Source: Microbacterium sp. Au-Mic1 (GTDB taxonomy: Bacteria > Actinomycetota > Actinomycetes > Actinomycetales > Microbacteriaceae). Taken from it: a stretch of 64,000 nucleotides of DNA. The notes under the pieces were generated by a model. It did not search any database. It worked only from the letters and a program-made list of their open reading frames with translations, and was not told the origin of the DNA. Of the stretch, positions 25,316 through 32,897 are shown in pieces. Within the stretch, counting starts at the first letter, position 1. Each line of letters begins with the position of its first letter. Location of the stretch: assembly GCF_021341785.1 (NCBI RefSeq), contig NZ_JAJTTF010000001.1:434001-498000 (forward strand). Reading direction: 5' to 3'. The position numbers and the translations under genes were made by a program.

Positions 25316-26350
25316 TCAGTCGTCCGCGAGCAGTTTCCGCACGCGTGGGATCACCTCGGTGCCGTAGAGCTCGATGCTGCGCATGAGGGCCTGGTGCGGG
25401 GTGGTGCCGGTGGCGTACTTGAGGTCGAATCGGCCGAGACCGAGGGTGCGCACGGTGTCGGCGATCTTGGCGGCGACCCGCTCCGGGGAGCCGGCGTAGA
25501 CGGCGCCCTCCGGGCCCACCTCGTTCTGGAACTGGGCACGGCTGTAGCCCGTACCCCAGCCCCGTTCGGCGCCGATCGTGTTGCGCATGGTCTCGAACCC
25601 CGGGTAGGCGGTGGACCAGGCCTCGTCGTCGGTGTCGGCGATGTGTCCCGGCGAGTGCACGGCCACAGGCAGCGCCGGGTTGCCGAACGCATCGACCGAG
25701 CGGTGGTACAGGTCGACGAAGGGACGGAAACGAGCCGCCGGTCCTCCGATGATCGCGAGCATGAGCCCGAGGCCGTGGCGTGCGACCCGCACAACCGACT
25801 CGGGAGATCCCCCGACGCCCACCCAGGTGCGCATGCCCTTGGCCGTCTTCGGGAAGACGTCCGCGTTCTCGAGCGGCGGGCGGACCGTGCCCTGCCAGTT
25901 CACAGGCTGCTCCTTGAGCAGCTCGACGAACAGCTCGAGCTTCTCCTCGAAGAGCCTGTCGTAGTCGCGCAGATCGAAGCCGAACAGCGGGAACGACTCG
26001 GTGAAGGATCCTCGGCCCAGCACCACTTCGGCGCGGCCGTCGGAGAGCGCGTCGAGCGTCGCGAAGCGCTCGTAGACGCGCACGGGGTCGTCCGAGCTCA
26101 GCACCGTGACGGCGGTGCCCAGACGGAGCCGCTCCGTGCGCGAGCCGATCGCCGCCAGCACCATCTCCGGGCTCGACACCGCGAAGTCCCGACGGTGATG
26201 CTCCCCCACGCCGAAGAAGTCGACGCCGACCTGATCGGCCAGAGCCGCCTGCTCCACGATGTTGCGGATGGTCTGCGCGCCGCTGAGGGTGTTCCCCTCC
26301 TCGTCGACCGTGATGTCGCCGAACGTGTCCAGTCCGAATTCGATCTCCAT
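25316..26350 (-). CDS. LLM-class flavin-dependent oxidoreductase
   Basis: A 344-residue bacterial luciferase-like monooxygenase fold protein: IEFGLDTFGDIT start, VGVDFFGVGEHHRRDFAVSSPEMVL, RLRLGTAVTVLSSDDPVRVYERFATLDALSDGRAEVVLGRGSF and TWVGVGGSPESVVRVARHGLGLM. These match the F420/FMN LLM family near the alkanal monooxygenase-like group. Cofactor and substrate cannot be assigned. AAAGGAG precedes the ATG. An operator-like inverted repeat overlaps the leader. Confidence 0.92.
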   Translation of the reverse strand: MEIEFGLDTFGDITVDEEGNTLSGAQTIRNIVEQAALADQVGVDFFGVGEHHRRDFAVSSPEMVLAAIGSRTERLRLGTAVTVLSSDDPVRVYERFATLDALSDGRAEVVLGRGSFTESFPLFGFDLRDYDRLFEEKLELFVELLKEQPVNWQGTVRPPLENADVFPKTAKGMRTWVGVGGSPESVVRVARHGLGLMLAIIGGPAARFRPFVDLYHRSVDAFGNPALPVAVHSPGHIADTDDEAWSTAYPGFETMRNTIGAERGWGTGYSRAQFQNEVGPEGAVYAGSPERVAAKIADTVRTLGLGRFDLKYATGTTPHQALMRSIELYGTEVIPRVRKLLADD

Positions 26351-26364
26351 GCCGAGCTCCTTTC

Positions 26365-26378
26365 TATTCACTTGAATA
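26365..26378 (-). promoter_or_regulatory. Operator-like inverted repeat TATTCA-N2-TGAATA
   Basis: A 6+2+6 inverted repeat immediately upstream of the ribosome site of the LLM gene, in otherwise GC-rich DNA. The AT-rich dyad resembles sites of MarR-type dimeric repressors. No regulator gene is adjacent. Confidence 0.5.
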
Positions 26379-26381
26379 AAG

Positions 26382-26419
26382 GAGGAAGGGGCCGCGGGCA
26401 TTCCCGCGACCCCTTCCTC
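26382..26419 (-). terminator. Rho-independent terminator of the DUF885 gene
   Basis: A 17-bp stem with one mismatch (GAGGAAGGGG pairing with CCCCTTCCTC, then CGCGGG with CCCGCG) and a 4-nt loop. On the minus strand it is followed by CTTTATTC. Confidence 0.8.
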
Positions 26420-26433
26420 ACGCTGCAGACCGT

Positions 26434-28119
26434 TCAGCCGACCTGGAACACGCTGCGCAGCGTGTCGAGCCCGACCCCGCCCATGTCGAGGGCCCGCTTG
26501 TGGAACGCCTTGATGTCGAAGGCGTCGCCCTCGCGCTCCTTGACCGCGTCGCGCACCTGCTCCCAGATGCGCTGGCCGACCTTGTAGGACGGCGCCTGCC
26601 CCGGCCAGCCGAGGTAGCGGTTCACCTCGAACTGGCGGAACTCGTCGGACATGTTCACGTTGCGGCGCATCATGTCGAGCGCGTAGTCGTGGTCCCAGAC
26701 GCCCTCGCCATCCAGGCGCGGCTTGCCGAGGTGCACGCCGATGTCGAGCACCACGCGCAGCGCGCGCATGCGCTGCCCGTCCAGCATGCCGAGCCGGTCG
26801 GCGGGGTCGTCGAGATAGCCGAGCTGCTCCATGAGGCGCTCGGCGTAGAGCGCCCAGCCCTCCGCGTGACCGGAGGTGCCGGCGAGCACGCGACGCCAGG
26901 TGTTCAGCTCTGCCCGGTTGTACGTGGCCTGGGCGATCTGCAGGTGGTGCCCGGGAACGCCCTCGTGGTACACGGTCGTCAGCTCGCGCCAGGTGTCGAA
27001 CTCCGTCACGCCCTCCGGCACCGACCACCACATGCGCCCGGGGCGGGAGAAGTCATCGGTCGGGCCGGTGTAGTAGATCCCGCCCTCCTGCGTCGGTGCG
27101 ATCATGCACTCGAGTTCGCGGATCTGCTCCGGGATGTCGAAGTGCGAGGCGCCGAGCTCGGCGATCGCCCGGTCGCTGGTCTCCTGCATCCAGCGCTGCA
27201 AGGCGTCGGTGCCGACGAGCTTGCGCGCGGAGTCGGCCTCCAGGTGGGCGACGGCCTCCTCGACGGTGGATCCGGGGAGGATCTCATTCGCGATCGCGGT
27301 CTGCTCGGCCACCATGCGGGCGAGCTCTTCGCGACCCCACTCGTAGGTCTCGTCGATGTCGATCGTCGCGCCGAGGAAGCGGCGAGAGGCCAGGGCGTAC
27401 AGCTCGCGCCCCACTGCGTCCTGCTCCCCGGCGACGGGTGCGAGCTCGGCGCTGAGGAACGTGCGCAGGCCGTCATAGGCGACGCGGGCGGCCGCGGACC
27501 GATCGGCGAGGTCGCGGGCGAGGCTTGCGGGCAGCTGCCCTTCGTCGGTCGAGGCGTCGGCGACGAACGCGGCGAAGAAGCCGTCGTCCGCGGTGTACCG
27601 CGCGATCTGCGTGGCGACTTCGACGACCTGACGCCGGGCGGGCACGACGCCGTTCGCGATGCCTTCACGAAGCGTCTCGACATACCCGTCCAGCGCGGCC
27701 GGGATCGCGCCGAGGCGCTCGGCGATGACGCTCCAGTCATCGGCGGTCGCGGTGGGCATGAGGTCGAAGGCCTGGCGGACGTCCTGAGCGGCGGAGGCGA
27801 TGACGTTCAGGTCGCGCAAGTGCCACTGGGCGTCGTGCTGCTCGATCGAGAGACGAAGCTCGGCGGAGAGATCCGTCTTGGTGACCCGGTCGATCTCGTC
27901 GACGGGCTCCTGCGCGTCGAGCTCGGCCAGAACCCGGCGCGTCTCGGCGATCGCATGCTCGTGCCCTGCCGGGCTGAAGTCGTCGAGGCGTCCGTTGACC
28001 TCGTTGCGGCCGATGTAGGTGCCGAGGATGGGCGAGAGCTCGGTCAGGGTGTCGACCCAGCCCTCCGCGATCTGATCGATGGTGGACGGCCTGCGCGTCG
28101 TGGGCTGCTCTGCGGTCAT
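26434..28119 (-). CDS. DUF885 family protein (predicted metallopeptidase fold)
   Basis: A 561-residue cytoplasmic protein. The family core is in the last third: ELTTVYHEGVPGHHLQIAQA, where HEGxPGHH resembles a zinc-peptidase site, then GTSGHAEGWALYAERLMEQLGYLDDP, which supplies a downstream Glu, and ending in YLGWPGQAPSYKVGQRIWEQ. The arrangement recalls gluzincin-type peptidases, but catalytic activity is mostly inferred. Leading 200 residues are helical and acidic. Confidence 0.9.
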   Translation of the reverse strand: MTAEQPTTRRPSTIDQIAEGWVDTLTELSPILGTYIGRNEVNGRLDDFSPAGHEHAIAETRRVLAELDAQEPVDEIDRVTKTDLSAELRLSIEQHDAQWHLRDLNVIASAAQDVRQAFDLMPTATADDWSVIAERLGAIPAALDGYVETLREGIANGVVPARRQVVEVATQIARYTADDGFFAAFVADASTDEGQLPASLARDLADRSAAARVAYDGLRTFLSAELAPVAGEQDAVGRELYALASRRFLGATIDIDETYEWGREELARMVAEQTAIANEILPGSTVEEAVAHLEADSARKLVGTDALQRWMQETSDRAIAELGASHFDIPEQIRELECMIAPTQEGGIYYTGPTDDFSRPGRMWWSVPEGVTEFDTWRELTTVYHEGVPGHHLQIAQATYNRAELNTWRRVLAGTSGHAEGWALYAERLMEQLGYLDDPADRLGMLDGQRMRALRVVLDIGVHLGKPRLDGEGVWDHDYALDMMRRNVNMSDEFRQFEVNRYLGWPGQAPSYKVGQRIWEQVRDAVKEREGDAFDIKAFHKRALDMGGVGLDTLRSVFQVG

Positions 28120-28135
28120 CCCTTGAGCCTATCCA

Positions 28136-28203
28136 CGGAACGGGCTCCGCTCCACGGAACGACGCGGCCTGAGGGCCCGCGTCGTGGAGAGGCTCCCGTT
28201 CCG
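28136..28203 (-). terminator. Nested inverted repeats after polA, putative terminator
   Basis: Outer stem CGGAACGGG/CCCGTTCCG and inner stem ACGACGCGG/CCGCGTCGT form a long cruciform-like structure 11 bp after the polA stop. There is no clear T-run. Confidence 0.5.
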
Positions 28204-28213
28204 CGGCGTTGCG

Positions 28214-30865
28214 TCAGTGCGCGGCTTCGTTCCAGTCGCCGCCGCGACCGACCTGCACGTCCAGAGGCACGGAGAGGTCCGCCGCGCCGCCCATGCGCTC
28301 GCGCACGATGCGCTCGGTGGCGTCCCATTCGCCGGGCGCCACCTCGACGACGAGTTCGTCGTGGATCTGCAGCAGCACCCGCGAGGCGAGGCCGGCCTCG
28401 AGCAGGTCGGCGTGGATGCGGAACAGCGCGACCTTCATGATGTCTGCCGCACTGCCCTGGATCGGAGCGTTGAGCGCGGCGCGTTCGGCGTTCTCACGGA
28501 GCACACGGTTCGGGCTGACGAGATCGGGGAACGGTCGCCGTCGCCCGAAGATCGTCTCGGTGTAACCGACCTCCTTCGCGGCCAGCACCGAGGCGCGCAG
28601 GTAGTCGCGGACGGCGCCGAAGCGGGCGAAGTACTCCATCATGAGCTGCTTCGCCTCGGACTGCTCGATGCGCAGCTGCTTGGACAGGCCGAAGGCGCTG
28701 AGGCCGTACACCAGACCGTAGGACATGGCCTTGACCTTCGTGCGCATGGCCGGCGTGACCTCTGCGGGATCCACGCCGAACACGCGCGCACCCACGAAAC
28801 GGTGCAGGTCCTCGCCCGAGTTGAAGGCCTCGATGAGGCCCTCGTCGCCGGACAGGTGCGCCATGATGCGCATCTCGATCTGGGAGTAGTCCGCGGTCAG
28901 GAGCGTCTCGTAGCCCTCGCCGACCTGGAACGCGCTGCGGATCCGCCGTGACTCCTCGGTGCGCACCGGGATGTTCTGCAGGTTGGGGTCGGTGCTGCTG
29001 AGGCGCCCGGTCTGGCTGCCGGTCTGCACGTAGGTCGTGTGGATGCGGTGATCATCGCGGACCGCCCCGCCCTTGCCGATCGCGCTGTCGAGCGACTCGA
29101 TGATCTGCCGGAGCTTCGTGGCCTCGCGGTGCTGCAGCAGCAGGTCGAGGAACGGATGCGGGTTGCTCTCCTGCAGATCGGCGAGCACGGCGGCGTCGGT
29201 CGAGTATCCGGTCTTGGTCTTGCGCGTCTTCGGCAGCTCCAGCTGCTCGAACAGCACCTCCTGCAGCTGCTTGGGCGAACCGAGATTCACCTCGCGGTCG
29301 ATGATCGCGAAGGACTCCTCGGCGATGCGGGCCGCGCGATCCCCCAGCTCCTGCGAGAAGCCGGAGAGGATCTCGTGCGAGACCGCGACGCCCGCGAGCT
29401 CCATGTCGGCGAGCGTGATGAGGGTCGGCAGCTCGATCTCGCGGAGCACTCGGTCGACGCTTTCCGGCACGTCCGCGCGGAGGGCGGTGGCGACGCGCGC
29501 GGTGAACCAGGCGAGCTGTGCGGGTGAGGCCCCCTCGGTCTCCGGCACCAGCTGGCTCGGATCCGCCTCGGGCAGCTTCTCGCCCAGGTAGCGGTCGACG
29601 AGGTCGGCGAGCGTCTTGTCGGGGTAGCTGGGGCGCAGCAGCCAGCCAGCGAGGTTCGTGTCGTAGGACAGTCCGCCTACGCGCACGCCTGCGGTGTGCA
29701 GCGCCTTCACCTGCGGCTTCGCGTCGTGGAAGATCTTCGCCGCATCGGAGGAGAGCCAATCGGCAAGGGCGTCCTGCACCGGCGACGACCAGGAGAGCTC
29801 CACGAGATCATCGCCGTGCGCGAGCCCGACCCGCTGCGGCAGGCCGGCGGACGTGGTCACCGTGACCGCGACCTCGCCGGTGGCCGTGGCGAGCCACGCG
29901 GCGACGCCTTCGGCGGAGAGCTCGGCGGCACCCGGCACGGCGACGCCGGCAGCGGCCTCCTCCGCGGGCGCATCCTCGCCGACCGCCTCGAAGACGCGGG
30001 GCAGCAGGGTGCGGAACTCCAGACGCGCGAAGATGTCGCGCACCGCTTGCGCGTCGATCGGACGCGTCTCGAGATCGGCGGGCCCGACGGGGAGCTCGAC
30101 GTCCTGAAGCAGACGGTTCAACCGGCGGTTGCGGCGCACGTCCTCGATGTGCTCGCGCAGGTTGCCGCCCACCACGCCCTTGATCTCGCCCGCGCGCTCG
30201 AGCAGCTCATCGAGCGACCCGAACTGCGTGAGCCACTTGACGGCGGTCTTCTCGCCGACCTTGGGCACGCCGGGCAGGTTGTCGCTCGTCTCACCCACGA
30301 GCGCGGCGATGTCCGGGTACTGCTCCGGGCGCACGCCGTAGCGCTCCTGCACGGCGATCGGGTCGTAGCGCTTGAGCTGCGACACGCCCTGCACGTTGGG
30401 ATAGAGCAGCGTGACCTCGTCGTTCACGAGCTGAATGGTGTCGCGATCGCCCGAGACGACGAGGACGTCGAAGCCCTGGGCCGATCCCTGCGCGGCGAGC
30501 GTCGCGAGGATGTCGTCGGCCTCGATGCCCTCCTTCGTGAGCACCGGGATCGACATCGCCGCGAGGCAGTCCTGGAGCAGCGGGATCTGCCCGCGGAACT
30601 CCGACGGTGTCTCCGAGCGGGTCGCCTTGTACTCCGGGTACTCGTCGGTGCGGAACGAGTGCCTCGACGTGTCGAAGGCGATCGCCATGTGCGTGGGACG
30701 CTCCGCCTTGATGAGGTTCACCAGCATCGACAGGAAGCCGTAGATGGCGTTCGTGTGCTGGTTGTCCTTGGTGGTGAAGTTCTCCACCGGAAGGGCGAAG
30801 AACGCCCGGTATGCGAGCGAATGGCCGTCGACGACCATGAGGGTAGGCTTTGCGGAGTCCGTCAC
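28214..30865 (-). CDS. polA: DNA polymerase I
   Basis: An 883-residue family A polymerase. The 5'-3' exonuclease domain (1-290) has MVVDGHSLAYRAFFAL and LVVSGDRDTIQLV. The polymerase domain has motif A LLTADYSQIEMRIMAHLSG, motif B region RTKVKAMSYGLVYGLSAFGL and motif C LLQIHDELVVEV. The middle 3'-5' exonuclease-like domain has lost its acidic residues (VAVTVTTSAG in place of DTET), as in other actinobacterial PolA enzymes, so proofreading is not expected. The GTG start has a TAGGCT -10 box 6 bp upstream, so the mRNA is probably leaderless. Confidence 0.98.
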   Translation of the reverse strand: MTDSAKPTLMVVDGHSLAYRAFFALPVENFTTKDNQHTNAIYGFLSMLVNLIKAERPTHMAIAFDTSRHSFRTDEYPEYKATRSETPSEFRGQIPLLQDCLAAMSIPVLTKEGIEADDILATLAAQGSAQGFDVLVVSGDRDTIQLVNDEVTLLYPNVQGVSQLKRYDPIAVQERYGVRPEQYPDIAALVGETSDNLPGVPKVGEKTAVKWLTQFGSLDELLERAGEIKGVVGGNLREHIEDVRRNRRLNRLLQDVELPVGPADLETRPIDAQAVRDIFARLEFRTLLPRVFEAVGEDAPAEEAAAGVAVPGAAELSAEGVAAWLATATGEVAVTVTTSAGLPQRVGLAHGDDLVELSWSSPVQDALADWLSSDAAKIFHDAKPQVKALHTAGVRVGGLSYDTNLAGWLLRPSYPDKTLADLVDRYLGEKLPEADPSQLVPETEGASPAQLAWFTARVATALRADVPESVDRVLREIELPTLITLADMELAGVAVSHEILSGFSQELGDRAARIAEESFAIIDREVNLGSPKQLQEVLFEQLELPKTRKTKTGYSTDAAVLADLQESNPHPFLDLLLQHREATKLRQIIESLDSAIGKGGAVRDDHRIHTTYVQTGSQTGRLSSTDPNLQNIPVRTEESRRIRSAFQVGEGYETLLTADYSQIEMRIMAHLSGDEGLIEAFNSGEDLHRFVGARVFGVDPAEVTPAMRTKVKAMSYGLVYGLSAFGLSKQLRIEQSEAKQLMMEYFARFGAVRDYLRASVLAAKEVGYTETIFGRRRPFPDLVSPNRVLRENAERAALNAPIQGSAADIMKVALFRIHADLLEAGLASRVLLQIHDELVVEVAPGEWDATERIVRERMGGAADLSVPLDVQVGRGGDWNEAAH

Positions 30866-30871
30866 GACTTC

Positions 30872-30877
30872 AGCCTA
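30872..30877 (-). promoter_or_regulatory. -10 box for leaderless polA mRNA
   Basis: On the minus strand TAGGCT is followed by 6 bp and the GTG start of polA. The 49-bp gap to the divergent thioesterase gene leaves no room for a normal leader. Confidence 0.5.
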
Positions 30878-30914
30878 ACGACCCCTGCGGACATCGAAAT
30901 CGAGGAGGATCCGC

Positions 30915-31358
30915 GTGAGCGATCAGGCCGAGGCGAGCACCACTCGGATGAGCACCGGACTGGACTGGGCCACGGAGCGGGGCATGGGCGCGCTGGCCGA
31001 GAAGATGGGCCTGAGCTGGGTCGAGTTCTCGGTGGACCGGTGCGTCGCCACGATGCCCGTCGAGGGCAACACGCAGCCCGTCGGGCTCATGCACGGCGGC
31101 GCCTACGTGGTGCTCGGCGAATCCCTGGGATCGATGGCCGCGAACCTGCACGCCGGCCCCGGGCGACTCGCCGTGGGCGTCGACATCAACGCCACGCACA
31201 CCCGTTCGGCCACCACCGGCATGGTCACGGGCGTCTGCACGCCGGTGCACCTGGGCCGCAGCATCACCGTGCACGAGATCGTCGTGAGCGACGATCAGGG
31301 CCGGCGCTGCTCCACGATCCGGATCACGAACATGATCAAGGACCTTCCCGGCGCCTGA
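30915..31358 (+). CDS. PaaI-type hotdog-fold thioesterase
   Basis: A 147-residue hotdog thioesterase with GNTQPVGLMHGGAYVVLGESLGSMAA, the active-site HGG with an acidic residue on the following helix, and VGVDINATHTRSATTGMVTGVC. It is similar to the EntH/MenI-like group acting on aryl- or hydroxyacyl-CoA. The GTG has a strong GAGGAGGA upstream. Confidence 0.92.
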   Translation: MSDQAEASTTRMSTGLDWATERGMGALAEKMGLSWVEFSVDRCVATMPVEGNTQPVGLMHGGAYVVLGESLGSMAANLHAGPGRLAVGVDINATHTRSATTGMVTGVCTPVHLGRSITVHEIVVSDDQGRRCSTIRITNMIKDLPGA

Positions 31359-31362
31359 TCGC

Positions 31363-31914
31363 TCAGGGTCTGCGATCCGGAGCGTCTTCCAGGATCCGCT
31401 GGAACAGCAGGTGGTCCTGCCACTCGCCTGCGATGCGCAGGTAGCGGGGTGCACGGCCGATCTCGGTGAACCCGGTCGCCCGCAGCACTCGCTGCGAGGC
31501 CTCGTTGTGCACGAGCGTGGCCGCCTGCACCCGGTGCAGTCCGAGGTCGTCGCGGGCGAGCGCGCAGACCGCGGAGACCGCGCCGCGCATGACGCCGCGG
31601 CCCGTCAGATCCTTGTCGACCCAATAGCCCAAGTGCGCGCTCCAGAACGCGCCGCGCACGATGTCGCTGAGGTTCACCCGTCCCACGATGCGACGGCGAC
31701 CGTCTTCGAGCACATAGGCGGCGCTGCGCCCGTCGGCCACGCCGCGCAGGGATTCTCGGACGAACTCGTCCTGGCGCGCCGCGCTGAAGAACTCTTCCGA
31801 ACGGAGCGGCTCCCACCGGGCGAGATGCTCGCGGTTGCGGGTGTACGCCGCGGCGAGTTGCGCGCCGTCGCCGTCGAGAAGCGGGCGGAGCAGGATCCCG
31901 TGCCCGAGATCCAC
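31363..31914 (-). CDS. GNAT-family N-acetyltransferase (RimJ/RimL-like)
   Basis: A 183-residue acetyltransferase: ILLRPLLDGDGAQLAAAYTRNREHL start, LGYWVDKDLTGRGVMRGAVSAVC as the acetyl-CoA loop and VHNEASQRVLRATGFTEIGRAPRYLRIAGEWQDHLLFQRI, typical of RimJ. A GTG start is used. It lies 3 bp downstream of pdtaR, so it is likely co-transcribed. Confidence 0.9.
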   Translation of the reverse strand: MDLGHGILLRPLLDGDGAQLAAAYTRNREHLARWEPLRSEEFFSAARQDEFVRESLRGVADGRSAAYVLEDGRRRIVGRVNLSDIVRGAFWSAHLGYWVDKDLTGRGVMRGAVSAVCALARDDLGLHRVQAATLVHNEASQRVLRATGFTEIGRAPRYLRIAGEWQDHLLFQRILEDAPDRRP

Positions 31915-31917
31915 GCT

Positions 31918-32535
31918 CTATTTCTTGGGGGCGAGCTGCTCGATGATGGCCTTCGCCACGTCCTGCATGGTCAGGCGACGGTCCATCGACGCCTTCTGGA
32001 TCCAGCGGAACGCCTCGGGCTCGCTGAGGCCCATCTTCTCGTTCAGCAGGCCCTTTGCCCGGTCGACGAGCTTGCGGGTCTCGAAGCGCTCGACCATGTC
32101 GGCGACCTCGGCCTCGAGCGTGATGATCTGCTCGTGGCGGGCCAGGGCGATCTCGATCGCCGGGAGGAGGTCGTTCGGCGTGAACGGCTTGACGACGTAG
32201 GCCAGGGCGCCGGCCTCGCTCGCTCGCTCGACGAGCTCCTTCTGGCTGAACGCGGTGAGCAGCACGACTGGGGCGATGTTGCCCTTGTGCAGCTTCTCCG
32301 CGGCGCTGATGCCGTCAAGCTGCGGCATCTTCACATCCATGATGACCAGGTCGGGGCGCAGCTCCGTGGCCAGCTGGACCGCGGTCTCTCCGTCTCCGGC
32401 CTCGCCGACGACGTCGAAGCCGTTGTCGCGGAGGATCTCGACGATGTCGAGGCGGATCAGCGACTCGTCCTCGGCGACGACCACGCGTCGCGGAGCGGAC
32501 GAGGCGGGCTGCTCAGGCTGCTGCTCTTCAGTCAC
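31918..32535 (-). CDS. pdtaR: ANTAR-domain response regulator PdtaR
   Basis: A 205-residue two-domain protein. The receiver domain (15-135) has VVAEDESLIRLDI, the phospho-acceptor Asp in LVIMDVKMPQLDG, a Thr/Ser at VLLTAFS and the Lys in VVKPF. The ANTAR RNA-binding domain (145-205) has VDRAKGLLNEKMGLSEPEAFRWIQKASMD. Orthologues pair with the histidine kinase PdtaS and act as RNA antiterminators; PdtaS is not in this window. A TAGGAT box 6 bp before the GTG start suggests a leaderless mRNA. Confidence 0.93.
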   Translation of the reverse strand: MTEEQQPEQPASSAPRRVVVAEDESLIRLDIVEILRDNGFDVVGEAGDGETAVQLATELRPDLVIMDVKMPQLDGISAAEKLHKGNIAPVVLLTAFSQKELVERASEAGALAYVVKPFTPNDLLPAIEIALARHEQIITLEAEVADMVERFETRKLVDRAKGLLNEKMGLSEPEAFRWIQKASMDRRLTMQDVAKAIIEQLAPKK

Positions 32536-32541
32536 GGATCC

Positions 32542-32547
32542 ATCCTA
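32542..32547 (-). promoter_or_regulatory. -10 box for leaderless pdtaR mRNA
   Basis: On the minus strand TAGGAT is followed by 6 bp (GGATCC) and the GTG start. Same arrangement as polA. Confidence 0.5.
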
Positions 32548-32578
32548 CTGGACGGGAGTTTCGGTTCTTGTGAACCCC

Positions 32579-32600
32579 TGGTGCCGGCGGTGGGACTCGA
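32579..32600 (-). repeat. 22-bp copy of the tRNA-Leu 3' end (att-like)
   Basis: An exact 22-bp direct repeat of 32738-32759, covering the T-loop, the 3' half of the T-stem, the acceptor strand and CCA. This is the segment used as attachment core by many tRNA-targeting integrases. The copy overlaps a perfect 22-bp palindrome (32588-32609). No integrase or other mobile gene lies in the 137 bp between the copies. Confidence 0.75.
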
Positions 32601-32694
32601 GTCCCACCGGGCCTTCTCCGTACGTCGCATACGCGACGCACGGAGCCTCCGGCCGGTGGGGCCCTGGGGCTCGAGGTGCCCCACACCGAACCAG

Positions 32695-32737
32695 ATGGGC
32701 GTCGCGGAACGGCCTCGCGGCCGCCCCGCGACGCCCA
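32695..32737 (-). terminator. Hairpin directly after tRNA-Leu, probable terminator
   Basis: A 12-13 bp stem (ATGGGCGTCGCGG pairing with CCGCGACGCCCAT) starts at the encoded CCA end and is GC-rich. Without a T-run it could also aid 3'-end processing. Confidence 0.5.
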
Positions 32738-32823
32738 TGGTGCCGGCGGTGGGACTCGAACCCACACACCCTTTCGGATAGAGCATTTTGAGTGCTCCGC
32801 GTCTGCCATTCCGCCACGCCGGC
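32738..32823 (-). tRNA. tRNA-Leu (anticodon CAA)
   Basis: Read on the minus strand it folds as a class II tRNA. The acceptor stem GCCGGCG pairs with CGCCGGC, the D-arm contains GGAATGGCAGAC, and the anticodon stem GAGCA/TGCTC encloses CTCAAAA, with CAA at positions 34-36. A long variable arm (ATCCGAAAGGGTG) is followed by T-arm GTGGG-TTCGAGT-CCCAC, discriminator A and an encoded CCA. It reads UUG codons. Confidence 0.96.
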
Positions 32824-32855
32824 CCGGATCGACTGTAGCGCACCCGCGGATGCGC

Positions 32856-32887
32856 CGAGGGCCGGTCCCCGTGGGAACCGGCCCTCG
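32856..32887 (-). terminator. Terminator of pyruvate kinase
   Basis: An 11-bp perfect stem (CGAGGGCCGGT/ACCGGCCCTCG) with a 10-nt loop, 10 bp after the pyk stop and before the tRNA gene. Confidence 0.7.
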
Positions 32888-32897
32888 TGCGATGCGG

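Noticed and set aside
28214..30865. Loss of the PolA proofreading residues as a novelty
   Set aside because: Common in actinobacterial DNA polymerase I.
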